Assembly (NCBI GenBank): GCA_965226215.1 | Contig: CBDDCH010000002.1 | Span: 3,534,001-3,598,000 of the forward strand | Length of the DNA: 64,000 nucleotides | Direction: 5' to 3' | From: G963668345 sp965226215 | Lineage (GTDB): Bacteria; Acidobacteriota; Terriglobia; Bryobacterales; UBA6623 | In this document: piece by piece, positions 19,939-29,276 of the stretch | Layout of the letters: every line of letters begins with the position of its first letter | Position numbering within the stretch: the stretch's first letter is position 1 | Translations under genes and position numbers: made by a program | The notes under the pieces: generated by a model | Databases searched by the model: none | What the model saw: only the letters and a program-made list of their open reading frames with translations | Told to the model about the DNA's origin: nothing

Positions 19939-21237
19939 GGTTCTTCCGGGTTTCTAGTGGGCGAGTGAGGCTCGGTGGTAGTCTCGCGGGATGCAAGACC
20001 GCGAGCTATACCGCCAGATTCTGGGCATCGAAAGTCCCTGGAAAGTCGTGCGAGTGGAGCTGCGCCGAGCCGACGGCGAAGTCCACGTCTTCCTCGAACA
20101 CGACGAGCAAGTCCGCTGGCCGTGCCGCCAATGCAGCGCCGTGTGCGCACTCCACGATCATCAGCCCGAACGCCGCTGGCGTCACCTCGACACCTGTCAG
20201 TACCGCACGATCCTGCACGCTCGGCCGCCGCGCAGCGACTGCTCCGAGCACGGGCCGCGCGTCGTGCGACTGCCCTGGGCCGAGGCTTCCAGCCGCTTCA
20301 CCGCGCTGTTTGAAGCTCTCGCGATCTCGTGGCTGAAGGAAGCCAGCCAGCAAGGCATCGCCGAGTTGCTGGCGCTGAGCTGGGACGAGATTCACGGCAT
20401 CCTGGAACGCGCCGTGCAACGTGGGCTCGAACGTCGCGCGGCAGAGCCGATTCCCTACCTGGGCGTCGACGAGAAGAGCTTCCGCAAGCGCCATCGCTAT
20501 CTCACCGTCGTCAACGATCTCAACCGCTCGCGCGTGTTGTTCGTCGCCGAGGGACGCCGCCAGGCCAGCCTGGACGGCTTTTGGAAGACGTTGAGCGCAG
20601 AGCAACTCGCCCGAGTCGAGGCCGTCGCGATGGACATGTGGGATCCTTACGTCGCCTCGACCCGGGAGCATCTCGACGAATCGGAGAAAAAGATCGTTTA
20701 CGACAAATATCACATCGCGGCGCATCTGGCGAAGGCGGTGGACCAGGTGCGGCGGGCGGAGAACAAGCGTTTACTGGCCCTCGGCGACGAGCGTTTGACA
20801 GGCACGAAGTACGCTTGGCTGCGGCATCCGGCGAACTTTTCCGAGGACGCCTGGCGCGAGTTCCGCGCGCTGCGCGAAAGCGACTTGAAGACGGCGCGGG
20901 CGTGGGCGTTGAAGGAAACGGCGATGCGGCTGTTCGACTATCGTCGCGAATCGGCGGCGCGAACTTTCTTCGAGCAATGGCGCGGCTGGGCGAGTCGCAG
21001 CCGGCTGACGCCGATGGTCACCGTAGCGCGGATGTTGACGGCTCGCCTCGAAAACATACTCACGTATCTGAAACACCGCATTACGAACGCGGTCAGCGAG
21101 GGGTTGAACTCAAGGATTCAATGGGTCAAGGCCACGGCGCGCGGTTTCCGCAATCAACAGAACTTCATCAACGCCATCTACTTCCACTGTGGGAAACTCG
21201 ATCTGGCTCCTTCGCCCACTTAAAACCCGGAAGAGCC
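19939..21237 (+). mobile_element. ISL3-family element (1299 bp)
   Basis: The terminal inverted repeats GGTTCTTCCGGGTTT (left) and AAACCCGGAAGAGCC (right) are bounded by a perfect 8-bp target duplication, CTTTTCAA at 19931-19938 and 21238-21245. Eight-bp duplications are the rule for ISL3 elements. The target is the sugar dehydrogenase fragment. The perfect duplication and intact transposase suggest a fairly recent insertion. Confidence 0.95.
19991..21223 (+). CDS. ISL3-family transposase
   Basis: A 410-residue transposase. The N-terminal zinc finger contains CRQCSAVCALHDHQPERRWR and then HLDTCQYRTILHARPPRSDC. The DDE core includes PYLGVDEKSFRKRHRYLTVV, VEAVAMDMWDPYVAST and the DKYHIAAHLAKAVDQVR helix, ending with SEGLNSRIQWVKATARGFRN. 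These are ISL3 hallmarks. The start at 19991 lies 52 bp inside the element and no frame damage is seen. Confidence 0.95.
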   Translation: MQDRELYRQILGIESPWKVVRVELRRADGEVHVFLEHDEQVRWPCRQCSAVCALHDHQPERRWRHLDTCQYRTILHARPPRSDCSEHGPRVVRLPWAEASSRFTALFEALAISWLKEASQQGIAELLALSWDEIHGILERAVQRGLERRAAEPIPYLGVDEKSFRKRHRYLTVVNDLNRSRVLFVAEGRRQASLDGFWKTLSAEQLARVEAVAMDMWDPYVASTREHLDESEKKIVYDKYHIAAHLAKAVDQVRRAENKRLLALGDERLTGTKYAWLRHPANFSEDAWREFRALRESDLKTARAWALKETAMRLFDYRRESAARTFFEQWRGWASRSRLTPMVTVARMLTARLENILTYLKHRITNAVSEGLNSRIQWVKATARGFRNQQNFINAIYFHCGKLDLAPSPT

Positions 21238-21805
21238 CTTTTCAATAATGTTTATCTCGTCACTGTGCTGGACATAGAGCTCTTTGGCCGCCCCGGAGGG
21301 ACCGTGTTCGGAGTCAAACATCATCTTCGATTCCGGATCCCAAGTCATACCCTGAACCACCCGATGGCCGTATGAATACACCGGACTGCCGGGAAAAGGA
21401 TTATCGTCCTTATAATGGATGTCAACCGCTTCACCATAATTGACTTCAGGAAGGTCATCGAGCACGAACTCCAAATCCTTTCGAGTAAGCACTTGAGCTC
21501 CATAATCGATCATCCTGGCAGGCCAAGAGAGACTCGGATCCTTTGCAATCGGCTCCATGAGAAAAAGGAGCCTTCCGAGCCGGAGTGCTTCCCACCCTTG
21601 ATGAAGCGTCCCACTCTTCTCGCCAGCCTCTACAATGCAGGTGGCGTCTGATAGAAGCGCCATCGTCCGGTTTCGAATCGGGAAATTCTTTTTCTGAACA
21701 ACGGCTCCCAGAGGGAACTGCGATACGACTAGGTGCTGTTGCATGATCTGGTCTTGAAGAGTGCGATTTTTCGCCGGGAAAACCTTGTCAAGTGATGTTC
21801 CTAAG

Positions 21806-23466
21806 CCCGCATTTCCAATTTGATTCAGACCTCTCGACCTTCCGGCGGCCTTGAGCGTCTTTATTCATAGGGGCTAGAGCCCGATGAGGACGCCATGGAG
21901 GCCAACACCCAATGGGTGAAAAACAAACCAAGCCATTCCAGCTAAGTTTCAACGGCTCGTTGAAAGTCGATTTCCAGGGATCGCACGTCACTTCCGACGG
22001 TGGCTTGATCCTGGTTCGGGAGTTGGACGAGCGACTCGGACTCGGGAAACTGATCGGCGAGCATCTCACCGACTCCCGGCAAGGCACAAACAAGCAGTTC
22101 ACGTTCGCTGATCTGTTGCGGCAGTCGGTCTACAGCCGCTTGGCAGGCTACGAGGACGTCAACGACGCCGTCCGAGTGTCGGCTGACCCGACGTTTCGCT
22201 TGATCGGCTCGCAGAAGATCTGGGATCGCGGTGCGGCCTTGACCTCGACGCTGCACGGCTTCGAGACGGAGATGCTGGCGAGCGAAGAGAACCTGCTGGG
22301 GCTGATGGCGCTGAACCGAGAGCTGGTCGGGCAAGCGGAGGCGTTCGACGACTCCGAGCGGGTCGTTCTGGACATGGACTCCACCGAGAGTCCGGTCCAT
22401 GGCCAACAGGAAGGCAGTGCCTACAACGGACACTTCGAGTCGGTCTGCTACCACCCGTTGCTTTTGTTCAACGGTCATGGTGATTGCCTCGCTGCCAAGC
22501 TGCGTCCCGGCAACGTGCACAGCGCCGAGGACTGGGATGAGCTATTGTTGCCGGAGATCGAGCGCCAACTGGCCGAAGGCAAACAGGTCACCTTTCGCGC
22601 CGATGCCGCCTTCGCCAAGCCCGAGATCTACGAAGCACTGGAGGAGCGCGGCGCGGACTACGCGATCCGCATTCCGGCCAATAAGAGCCTGGAGCTGGAG
22701 ATCGAAGACATCCTGTTTCGTCCGCCGGGGAGGCCCGGCCGCAAGCCGCTAGTGCGCTACAAGAGCTTTCGCTATCAGGCGGAGAGCTGGAAGGGGCCCA
22801 GACGAGTTGTCGCCAAGGTCGAGCACCACCAGGGCGAGCTATTCGCGCGCGTCGGTTTTATCGTGACGAACATGAGCTTGCCAAGCCGGTCGGTGGTGCG
22901 TTTCTACAACAAGCGCGGCACGGCGGAGCAGTGGATCAAAGAAGGTAAGCAAGCGACGCACTGGACGCGGCTGTCGTGCCATCGCTTCCGGGCGAACGAG
23001 GTGCGCTTGCAGCTCAGCGTGCTGGCCTATAACCTGGGCAACTTGTGGCGGCGGCTGGGGCTGCCGCAACGGATCAAGAGCTGGTCGCTGACGAGCTTGC
23101 AGCACCGGCTGATGAAGGCGGGCGGACGGCTAATTAAACACGCGCGGTATTACTGGCTCTTGTTCGCGGAGGGACATCTGAACCGGCGCCTGTTTGGCGA
23201 CATGCTGCGGAGGATCTGGGCGCTGCCTGTGCCGGGCGGGTAGCACGCGACTTGCCGAATGCGAAACCTGAGTACTGAGGACGGAAGCTCGGAAGGGTGT
23301 CTGCGAAATTGACTTCGCAGCGGCGGATCAGCCCCCATGAGGGGCAAGAAGGGGGCTCGATCGGTCCCGCCTCAGCCGCCGCCTCTTTCGGGTGGAGAAA
23401 TGGTTGCGCTTCGCCGGGTGAGGGTGTAGACTCGTGCCGTCAGAGGAGCCAAATCGGAAATCCTGG
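21806..23466 (+). mobile_element. IS1380-family element, copy 3 (1661 bp)
   Basis: Ends match copies 1 and 2. It is flanked by a perfect 5-bp duplication CTAAG (21801-21805 and 23467-23471), and removing it restores the dprA-like frame exactly. This is the cleanest insertion of the four and best defines the element's ends and duplication size. Confidence 0.95.
21912..23243 (+). CDS. IS1380-family transposase, copy 3 (intact)
   Basis: A 443-residue DDE transposase, the same as copy 2 apart from one visible substitution near the C-terminus (LMKAGGRL instead of LMKTGGRL). All three acidic motifs are present and codon 17 is TTG, not the amber seen in copies 1 and 4. It is likely functional. Confidence 0.95.
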   Translation: MGEKQTKPFQLSFNGSLKVDFQGSHVTSDGGLILVRELDERLGLGKLIGEHLTDSRQGTNKQFTFADLLRQSVYSRLAGYEDVNDAVRVSADPTFRLIGSQKIWDRGAALTSTLHGFETEMLASEENLLGLMALNRELVGQAEAFDDSERVVLDMDSTESPVHGQQEGSAYNGHFESVCYHPLLLFNGHGDCLAAKLRPGNVHSAEDWDELLLPEIERQLAEGKQVTFRADAAFAKPEIYEALEERGADYAIRIPANKSLELEIEDILFRPPGRPGRKPLVRYKSFRYQAESWKGPRRVVAKVEHHQGELFARVGFIVTNMSLPSRSVVRFYNKRGTAEQWIKEGKQATHWTRLSCHRFRANEVRLQLSVLAYNLGNLWRRLGLPQRIKSWSLTSLQHRLMKAGGRLIKHARYYWLLFAEGHLNRRLFGDMLRRIWALPVPGG

Positions 23467-23759
23467 CTAAGACCGCGACGGTCCTGCCGCCTTCCGTGAT
23501 AGTGGTTTCATGAGCCATCGTATCAATTCCTTCAGCCAGCCCACTTACGACGGTCACCCCACGATCTACGAGTGCCTTGGTAAGAATGCGGGTGCGCACA
23601 AGGCCCTCAGCAGTCGCCTTGCGCGATCCCACAATTGAAACCCTTCGGCCAGACCGAAGTAGTTCTATGTCTCCGGCAAGATAGAGCTTCTTTGCAGCAT
23701 TCTTCTGTTCGACATCATTTAGCGTTCCGAGAAGCTCTTCTGGAGTATATTCCGTCGGC

Positions 23760-26700
23760 TTAGGCGGTCCGTGCATGATCACCTGCGCTACGTTCTCTGG
23801 TGTGTCGAGGATTTGTTCCGGCATGGGCTTTGCTGATCCCCAGGTCGGGCAATTCATGAATAGCGACACCGTCACCACACACCGATTTCGCAATTTCGCA
23901 GAGATGTCGGTGATGGGTGAGGTAAACCACCTGACCGCGCTTGGACATCTCATGGAGCAATGAGAATGTCTCACCAGATCGATCATCGTCGAACGGCTCG
24001 AGCACGGAGTCCGCGAAGAATGGGAGGGTCTCGCGATATTTTGAGAATTCTTCGTAACCCGCGATGCGCAGAGCCAAATACAATTGAAACCGCGTTCCCC
24101 GCGACATCTTGCTGGCAACGATAGATGAGCCGTCAGCCCGAATGCCAACTAGCACTTCGGTATTCTTCCCGGGCGCGGCGGCCAGTGCTCGGAACGCTCC
24201 GCGGGTGATGCGCACGAAAGCATCGCTCGCCTTCTCCATCATTGAGCTGCGATGGGTTTCGCGGTAGACACGGAGCGCTTCATTCACGAGCATGACACCT
24301 GCCGATAATCGCATGAAGGCATGTGACTCCCGCTCGATTTCGAGGAGCAGCGTCCTACGCCGCACCTCAAGTCGCGCCGCCTCATCATCAGCACCAATAG
24401 TGGAGAGCATGCCCTCAGCAGTCTTCCACTCATGGAAAAGCGCCGTGACGTGGTCATCCTCATCAGATTTGCCGCGCGCCAACGCGTCTTGCTCCGTGTG
24501 AATCGCATCAAAAGCATCCTGGTCCGGCACATTGTTTTCGAGCTTTGCATGAGCCTCGGCGACACTCGCGACCTTCAAACCTTTCTGCAGCGTCTTTTGC
24601 AGTTGTGCGATTCTCGACTCGATGCGTTTTTTCTCTTCCGACCGTCGCATTTCGCCGATTAGTCCTTCAAGACTCTCCACCGACACGACGGCGCGCATTT
24701 CAGCAATACGCCTGGAAAACCTATCCACCTCTTCTTGCGCAGCGCCGAGCCGCTCTTCGGCGCTTTTCAGTTCCTCTTCGCAGCCTCTGCGCACGCGATC
24801 AGCCTCTTCAGCCGCTGCAACACGAGCACGAAGCCGATCAGCAACGCTGAGAGGGTCACTGTCGTCATAGGCCTCCCCGGCTACAGTGGCGAGACGCTTG
24901 ACCTCCGTGCGATATGCCGTACGGTCCGCCGTCATCGCGTCGATCCGTCCACGGAGACCGTTCGCTTTCTCTAACTTGCCGGTCAGTGCGTCGATCTCTC
25001 GAAGAACCTCTTTGACGGCGGCCGGCTTCGCGTCACCAATCCATGTGGTGCCTAGCGCCGCCGACCAGCTTGCGCTCCACTGGGCCCGAGCGCCTTTGGA
25101 CCGCTGATGAGCCTTTTGGCGCCGCGTGCTTTCCTTGACCGCGTCGTTGTAGGCGTCATCGGCCACCGCCTTCCTTCTATTGTTTTTATGCCAATCGGCA
25201 ATCGTATCGTCGCAGCGCTTCAACTTGGCGCGCCAATCAAGTCCGTCAATGGTGAGACCGACCCCCGCCATGGCAGAGTCGACCGCGCTGATCGCGTCTT
25301 CGTACCGGGTCTTGGCTTCCGCCTGCCTCTGCGCCGCCTTGGCGAACCCGCGCTGCTTTGCACGTGCGGCTTCCAAGCGTCCGAGCCACATATCGATAGC
25401 ATTGAGTTCGACTACGGACGGCAAACCTAGTTTGATCAAGAACGCCACGGTAGCCTCCGCATGGGCGGTTTCGCGTCTTTTAAGATCTTCCAACTTCTCC
25501 ATCGCGTGAGCCAAGCCCGCTTCGCATTTTGCGCGCGCCGTTTGTGCTCGCCGCAAATCCGCGAGTTCCGAAGTCAGGGAAAGACGCGCCGCAGCGACCT
25601 TGTCGTCTTCGACCATAGCCACTTCGAAAGAATTGGCGCTTTCGCGTAGCGCAACGAAGGTGCGCGGCGGATCGGAATCAAGACCATCGCGGTGTAGAAT
25701 CCACGCGGCGTCTCGTGCGGCGCGCACACCTTGCGCCTCCGCGTCATCGACTACGCCCGCTCTCCTACCCAATGAGCCAATTTCGGCGTTCACTGCTACC
25801 TGCTCATCCTTGAGACGCTCAATTTCATTGTCAAGTTGGATGCGCGCCGCTTCAACATCGCGGGCTTCTCTTTTTAAGGGCTGCACATCATCATCACCAG
25901 GTATTCTGGTGGCCATAAGTGCCGCATGGTCGCCACGCCAAGGTGTCAAACCTCCGATTGACTCGTCCAATTCCCCTTCCAGCGTGGCGCACTGGCGAGA
26001 TATTTCGTCGAAGCTTCGCCCGTCAGCGTTGTCCCGCACTGCGTCGATAGCCTGAGCAAACGCGGTGAGGTCGCCAACATCGCCCATCTGTTTGACTACC
26101 CCTTCCGCCTTCTTTCGCCGCTCTTCCGCAGTTTCCCACTCTTCGCGAGCCGACTGTTCGGCTGCGTCAAGTCCGCTGCGCTGCTCCAGAAGTTCGCGGA
26201 TCTGACCCCTGGCAGACGCAGGCAAGATGAACTGTTGTGGGTCGTCCTCGTCGGCTCGTCCGAGTCGTTTAAGAAGCGCCGCAATGTCTCCCTCAATAGT
26301 TCGCAATTCGTGACGCCGGTTCTCGATGTCGGCTGACGTTCGGAACCGCGCCTCCAGCATATCTTCAATTATGCGTTTGACCGCTCGCGCGATCTCAAGC
26401 GCTGTTTCGTCGATGTCAATGGCATCGCGCTTGGCGCCTGCGCGTTCAGCCGCGCGCCGGTTTTCATCAAGAGCCCGACGTGCGGATGCCTCTGCCGCCA
26501 CAAATCCTTCAGCTTCCGCGAGCCACCCTTCAGGGACAGCGGGCGCGTCGGCAAGCGGCGAGAGTTTTCTTTCGTGCTTTTGTAGTTCGCGCCAGGGATC
26601 GACGGCATCAAGGATGGCTTGGAGTTCGTCCATGCGATGCGCATTTCCATCTCGTTCCGACTTTGCGTCGGCATGACGTTGTCTAGTGGAAGCTTCGTCT

Positions 26701-27338
26701 TCTCTCAGCTTCACATAAGCGCTCACCAGCACATCGCTATTCTGAAGCCGAATCTCGATATCTCGCAGTTCATCTTTTAGTTGTGTTAGCTGTAAAATAC
26801 GCGCGGACTTCTTGTAAAACTGGTCTGCTTGAGCCTGAATGCCTTTGAGTCCGGCGCTTAAGGATGACAACCCAGACGCTGCGGAAAACAGCAATACGCC
26901 GAGATCACCCTCGCTGCGCAAAATCCCCTCGCCGCCCGCTTCGATTGAATCGTCATTGAGTGAGAACATCTGTTCAAACCCGGCACGAGAAACATCGCCG
27001 AGGACGGCTTTGAGCCCGGCGTCAGAGTTCAGATTGCCGTCGAGGCTCAAGAAGTTATTAGACTTGCGTTTGATACGGCGGGCTTCATAGTGAGCGCTGG
27101 CGGTGCTCACCGCCGCGCCGACTTGCAAAATGTCAGGGGCGTGGATGAAATCATATTCGGTTCGGGTCGGGAAGCCATAAAGGAAATCAATGCATGCATC
27201 GCGCAAAGTTGATTTCCCTGCTTCATTCGGTCCGTAGACGATATGAAAATCGCTGTTGGACGTGGCGAGACCAAGCGTAATCGTGTGCCCGGTAAAGCAC
27301 CCATACCGGTCGAGATCAATCCGCTCGAACCGCATCAC
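23760..27338 (-). CDS. YhaN-like SMC/Rad50-type AAA ATPase
   Basis: An 1192-residue SbcC/Rad50-like ATPase. The N-terminal Walker A is YGPNEAGKSTLRDACIDFLY (residues 34-53). About 900 residues of coiled coil rich in Glu, Arg and Ala follow. The C-terminal half-site has KMSRGTRFQLYLALRIAGYE and the Walker B/H-loop region TFSLLHEMSKRGQVVYLTHH. Such proteins pair with a Mre11-type nuclease to process DNA ends. It overlaps the nuclease gene upstream by 4 bp and the dprA-like gene downstream by 17 bp, so the three form one operon. YhaN in Bacillus is poorly understood; a defence or repair role is inferred from context. Confidence 0.9.
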   Translation of the reverse strand: MMRFERIDLDRYGCFTGHTITLGLATSNSDFHIVYGPNEAGKSTLRDACIDFLYGFPTRTEYDFIHAPDILQVGAAVSTASAHYEARRIKRKSNNFLSLDGNLNSDAGLKAVLGDVSRAGFEQMFSLNDDSIEAGGEGILRSEGDLGVLLFSAASGLSSLSAGLKGIQAQADQFYKKSARILQLTQLKDELRDIEIRLQNSDVLVSAYVKLREDEASTRQRHADAKSERDGNAHRMDELQAILDAVDPWRELQKHERKLSPLADAPAVPEGWLAEAEGFVAAEASARRALDENRRAAERAGAKRDAIDIDETALEIARAVKRIIEDMLEARFRTSADIENRRHELRTIEGDIAALLKRLGRADEDDPQQFILPASARGQIRELLEQRSGLDAAEQSAREEWETAEERRKKAEGVVKQMGDVGDLTAFAQAIDAVRDNADGRSFDEISRQCATLEGELDESIGGLTPWRGDHAALMATRIPGDDDVQPLKREARDVEAARIQLDNEIERLKDEQVAVNAEIGSLGRRAGVVDDAEAQGVRAARDAAWILHRDGLDSDPPRTFVALRESANSFEVAMVEDDKVAAARLSLTSELADLRRAQTARAKCEAGLAHAMEKLEDLKRRETAHAEATVAFLIKLGLPSVVELNAIDMWLGRLEAARAKQRGFAKAAQRQAEAKTRYEDAISAVDSAMAGVGLTIDGLDWRAKLKRCDDTIADWHKNNRRKAVADDAYNDAVKESTRRQKAHQRSKGARAQWSASWSAALGTTWIGDAKPAAVKEVLREIDALTGKLEKANGLRGRIDAMTADRTAYRTEVKRLATVAGEAYDDSDPLSVADRLRARVAAAEEADRVRRGCEEELKSAEERLGAAQEEVDRFSRRIAEMRAVVSVESLEGLIGEMRRSEEKKRIESRIAQLQKTLQKGLKVASVAEAHAKLENNVPDQDAFDAIHTEQDALARGKSDEDDHVTALFHEWKTAEGMLSTIGADDEAARLEVRRRTLLLEIERESHAFMRLSAGVMLVNEALRVYRETHRSSMMEKASDAFVRITRGAFRALAAAPGKNTEVLVGIRADGSSIVASKMSRGTRFQLYLALRIAGYEEFSKYRETLPFFADSVLEPFDDDRSGETFSLLHEMSKRGQVVYLTHHRHLCEIAKSVCGDGVAIHELPDLGISKAHAGTNPRHTRERSAGDHARTA

Positions 27339-28597
27339 TCCCTCTCCCCGGCAACGGCAAGCCTCGCGAGCACGTCTTCCGCACCATCTCTGAGGTAGTC
27401 TTCGATCAGGCTGTCATGTTGCTCAGGCCCGACCTCGAACCGGTCGCGCAGCTTTGGCGGAAGTTTTCTTTGAAGATCCTCCAGCAGTTCTTTCGTTCGC
27501 GCTGCCGCCGTTGACCGATCAACCCCGTCGCCACGGATCAGGTTCCGCAGCTTCATAATTGGATCAGTGATCGCCGATTTCGATTCAACCGCCTCGAGTG
27601 TCGACTCATTGACGACGCTCTCGATAAACGTCGCTCCGCTACGGCGCCCGGCTTCGCGAAGTTCCTCAATGAGCACATCGCCGTCCCGGCGCAAGCGTGC
27701 GGCCAGTGGTGTGACACCAGAAAGTCGAACTCGCGCAATCATATGGTCTGTCGACGTACCGTCGAAGACTGTGCCAAGTGCCGTCTCGGCGCTGTCAATG
27801 ATGCCGCGCCAGTCGACGACGCCTGAAATGTCGACACCGACGCGCTCGAATTGCACAACACTAGTGCAGCGGTCCTCGATCCGGGCGCGCCGGTCACTGC
27901 CGATTTCCACATAGGTGACAGACTTCGGGCCCGCCTCGTTTATATGACGGCCCTGAGGAATGCCGGACATTACGACCGCTCGTGAGGCGTCCGAGTGAAC
28001 CTCACGCTTGTGGATATGCCCCAGTGCCCAGTAGTCATAACCCTGATTAACGAGGTCTTGGAGGCTGCAAGGTGCATAAACATCGTGCTCGGTAGAGCCC
28101 GCAAGGCTTGTATGCAGCAGACCAATATTGATCGCGCCGTCGGTTGGCGGCTTGTAGTGTGGCAGAAGGCTACGCGGTGCCTGGGGTTTAGCAAAGCTCA
28201 TCCCGTGGAGGACGATATCTTCGCTCTCAAACGAGACCGCCTCCCCCGCCTTTGAAAACACATGGACGCCGTCGGGCAAGTCCAGGTGTTTTGTGATCAC
28301 CGACTCGGCGTCATGGTTGCCGCGCACTAGAAACACTTTGATGCCCGCCGCGGTAAGCCGGCGCATCTCATTCGTGAAGAAGGCGGCAGTCTTCATGCTG
28401 CGCAGTTCACCATCATAGAGATCGCCGGCAATCAGAAACGCATCGACACGTTCGTCCAGGCATAGATCGACGGTCTTGGCGAAGGTCTGGCGTGTAGCGT
28501 TAGCAACGACCTCCGCTGCATCGGGCTCTTTGAGCGCCAAAGACAGGAGGGGAGAATCTAGATGAACATCCGCAGTATGAATGAATCGGAAGGTCAT
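27335..28597 (-). CDS. YhaO-like Mre11/SbcD-family exonuclease
   Basis: A 420-residue metallophosphoesterase. Metal-binding motifs appear in order: HTADVHLDSP, FLIAGDLYDG, FLVRGNHDAES, GLLHTSLAG and WALGHIHKRE. This is the Mre11/SbcD nuclease pattern. A C-terminal region of about 180 residues probably contacts the ATPase. It starts the operon with the YhaN-like ATPase (ATGA overlap) and the dprA-like gene. The 5' end lies only about 40 bp from a truncated DNA methylase gene, so the operon seems to have been dropped into an older restriction-modification locus. Confidence 0.9.
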   Translation of the reverse strand: MTFRFIHTADVHLDSPLLSLALKEPDAAEVVANATRQTFAKTVDLCLDERVDAFLIAGDLYDGELRSMKTAAFFTNEMRRLTAAGIKVFLVRGNHDAESVITKHLDLPDGVHVFSKAGEAVSFESEDIVLHGMSFAKPQAPRSLLPHYKPPTDGAINIGLLHTSLAGSTEHDVYAPCSLQDLVNQGYDYWALGHIHKREVHSDASRAVVMSGIPQGRHINEAGPKSVTYVEIGSDRRARIEDRCTSVVQFERVGVDISGVVDWRGIIDSAETALGTVFDGTSTDHMIARVRLSGVTPLAARLRRDGDVLIEELREAGRRSGATFIESVVNESTLEAVESKSAITDPIMKLRNLIRGDGVDRSTAAARTKELLEDLQRKLPPKLRDRFEVGPEQHDSLIEDYLRDGAEDVLARLAVAGERE

Positions 28598-28639
28598 TGG
28601 TCAACCTGTTAATCTTCGAAGTTGAGCTTCCGGTAAGCA

Positions 28640-28918
28640 TCGCTGTCCAACCTTTAAGCTGTCGGCAGCGCACATCTGTCGCGAACAGGTCACCTCGTAA
28701 TGCGGTGTCCGCTGTGGCTTTGGCCCGTGGTTCGTCAACCCGCTCGATGGTCTGAAATGGCAGCACCGTGCTGCATACTTCGTTGGTCTTGTCTTTCCAG
28801 ACCAACACGACCTCGGGCTTGTCCTGGAAGAGCAAAAACGACACTTGTCCGGCAGGGATTTATCAGCTTCGATAAAGTGGATGATCTCTTGTTGTTCCTG
28901 ATCAGTCAGTCGGGCCAT
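28640..28918 (-). pseudogene. Site-specific DNA methylase N-terminal remnant
   Basis: From the ATG at 28918 the minus strand reads MARLTDQEQQEIIHFIEADK then SLPDKCRF, and after a frame shift near 28840 continues LLFQDKPEVVLVWKDKTNEV, VLPFQTIERVDEPRA and RQLKGWT. This is the conserved start of type III-like (N4/N6) DNA methyltransferases, which normally continue with a GDNK segment and the catalytic NPPY. Here it stops just before the yhaO-like gene. So it has both a frameshift and a 3' truncation and cannot be functional. Confidence 0.75.
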
Positions 28919-29247
28919 AAAGTCGATCCCCCCAGTTAAAGCCGTAGATCGAAACGTTGTGATCCACCCCCGTTCAGGAAGGGTTTTTGTCATCTGCTCC
29001 CAATTGGTTGGCCCTTGCCTCGATATTGGCGCATCGAGTTTTTCGATCACGGCACGGTCGAGGACGGGGACCTGGAGCCGGCGGAGTTCCTCGATGGTGC
29101 GGGGAAGGTGAAGCAACGAATGGGGTTGTGGCGGCAGGAGGGTTTTCCTTACTTGCTGTACGTTAACACACAGTTGTGCGGAATGAGGTTTTTACGGAGC
29201 GTAAAATCACCTATGATAATCAACCTTATCGAAGGGGATCGGCCATT
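28919..29247. other. Remnant-like stretch with an unassigned minus-strand frame
   Basis: A minus-strand frame upstream of the methylase remnant (about 28921-29116) encodes IEELRRLQVPVLDRAVIEKL and ERGWITTFRSTALTGGIDF. It has protein-like composition and could be the end of a neighbouring gene, but I cannot assign it. The last 70 bp before the CRISPR-like repeat (about 29160-29245) are AT-rich and would fit a leader, though I see no specific leader motif. Confidence 0.3.
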
Positions 29248-29276
29248 CTGTTCCCCGCATGCGCGGGGATGAACCG
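29248..29276 (+). CRISPR. Solitary type I-E-like CRISPR repeat
   Basis: A single 27-29 bp unit has the stem CCCCGC-ATGC-GCGGGG followed by GATGAACCG, preceded by GTT. This is the typical layout of many type I-E repeats. No second repeat occurs at the expected distance of about 61 bp in either direction, and no cas gene is in the window. I read it as the remnant of an array or an isolated repeat, not a working locus. Confidence 0.6.

Larger units (their letters stand above)
19873..21435 (-). pseudogene. Sugar dehydrogenase (PQQ/GSDH-type) fragment split by ISL3
   Basis: When the ISL3 element and one 8-bp duplication are removed, the minus strand reads an internal stretch of a soluble glucose/sorbosone dehydrogenase: DDNPFPGSPVYSYGH, then TWDPESKMMFDSEHGPSG, DEINIIEKGGNHGWP and VINAPGLPEYV. 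The family is a secreted six-bladed propeller that oxidises aldoses. Both the N-terminal half and the C-terminal end are missing. On one side (about 21435) it is fused in frame to the end of a dprA-like gene, and on the other it stops at IS1380 copy 2. The exact fusion point is uncertain by about 30 bp. Confidence 0.75.
21436..23776 (-). pseudogene. DprA/Smf-like DNA-processing protein gene split by IS1380
   Basis: The 5' part (23776 down to 23467) encodes KKLYLAGDIELLRSGRRVSI, VGSRKATAEG and VVSGLAEGIDTMAHETT, then RTVAVL. After the element the frame resumes LGTSLDKVFPAKNRTL, SQFPLGAVVQKKNFPIRN and CIVEAGEKSGTLHQGWEA. This is the DprA Rossmann fold without the extra N- and C-terminal domains of transformation DprA. 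The start at 23776 has an AGGTG before it and overlaps the ATPase gene by 17 bp; an ATG at 23824 is an alternative. It is the third gene of the yhaO-yhaN-like operon. Its 3' end runs in frame into the sugar dehydrogenase fragment. Confidence 0.85.
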
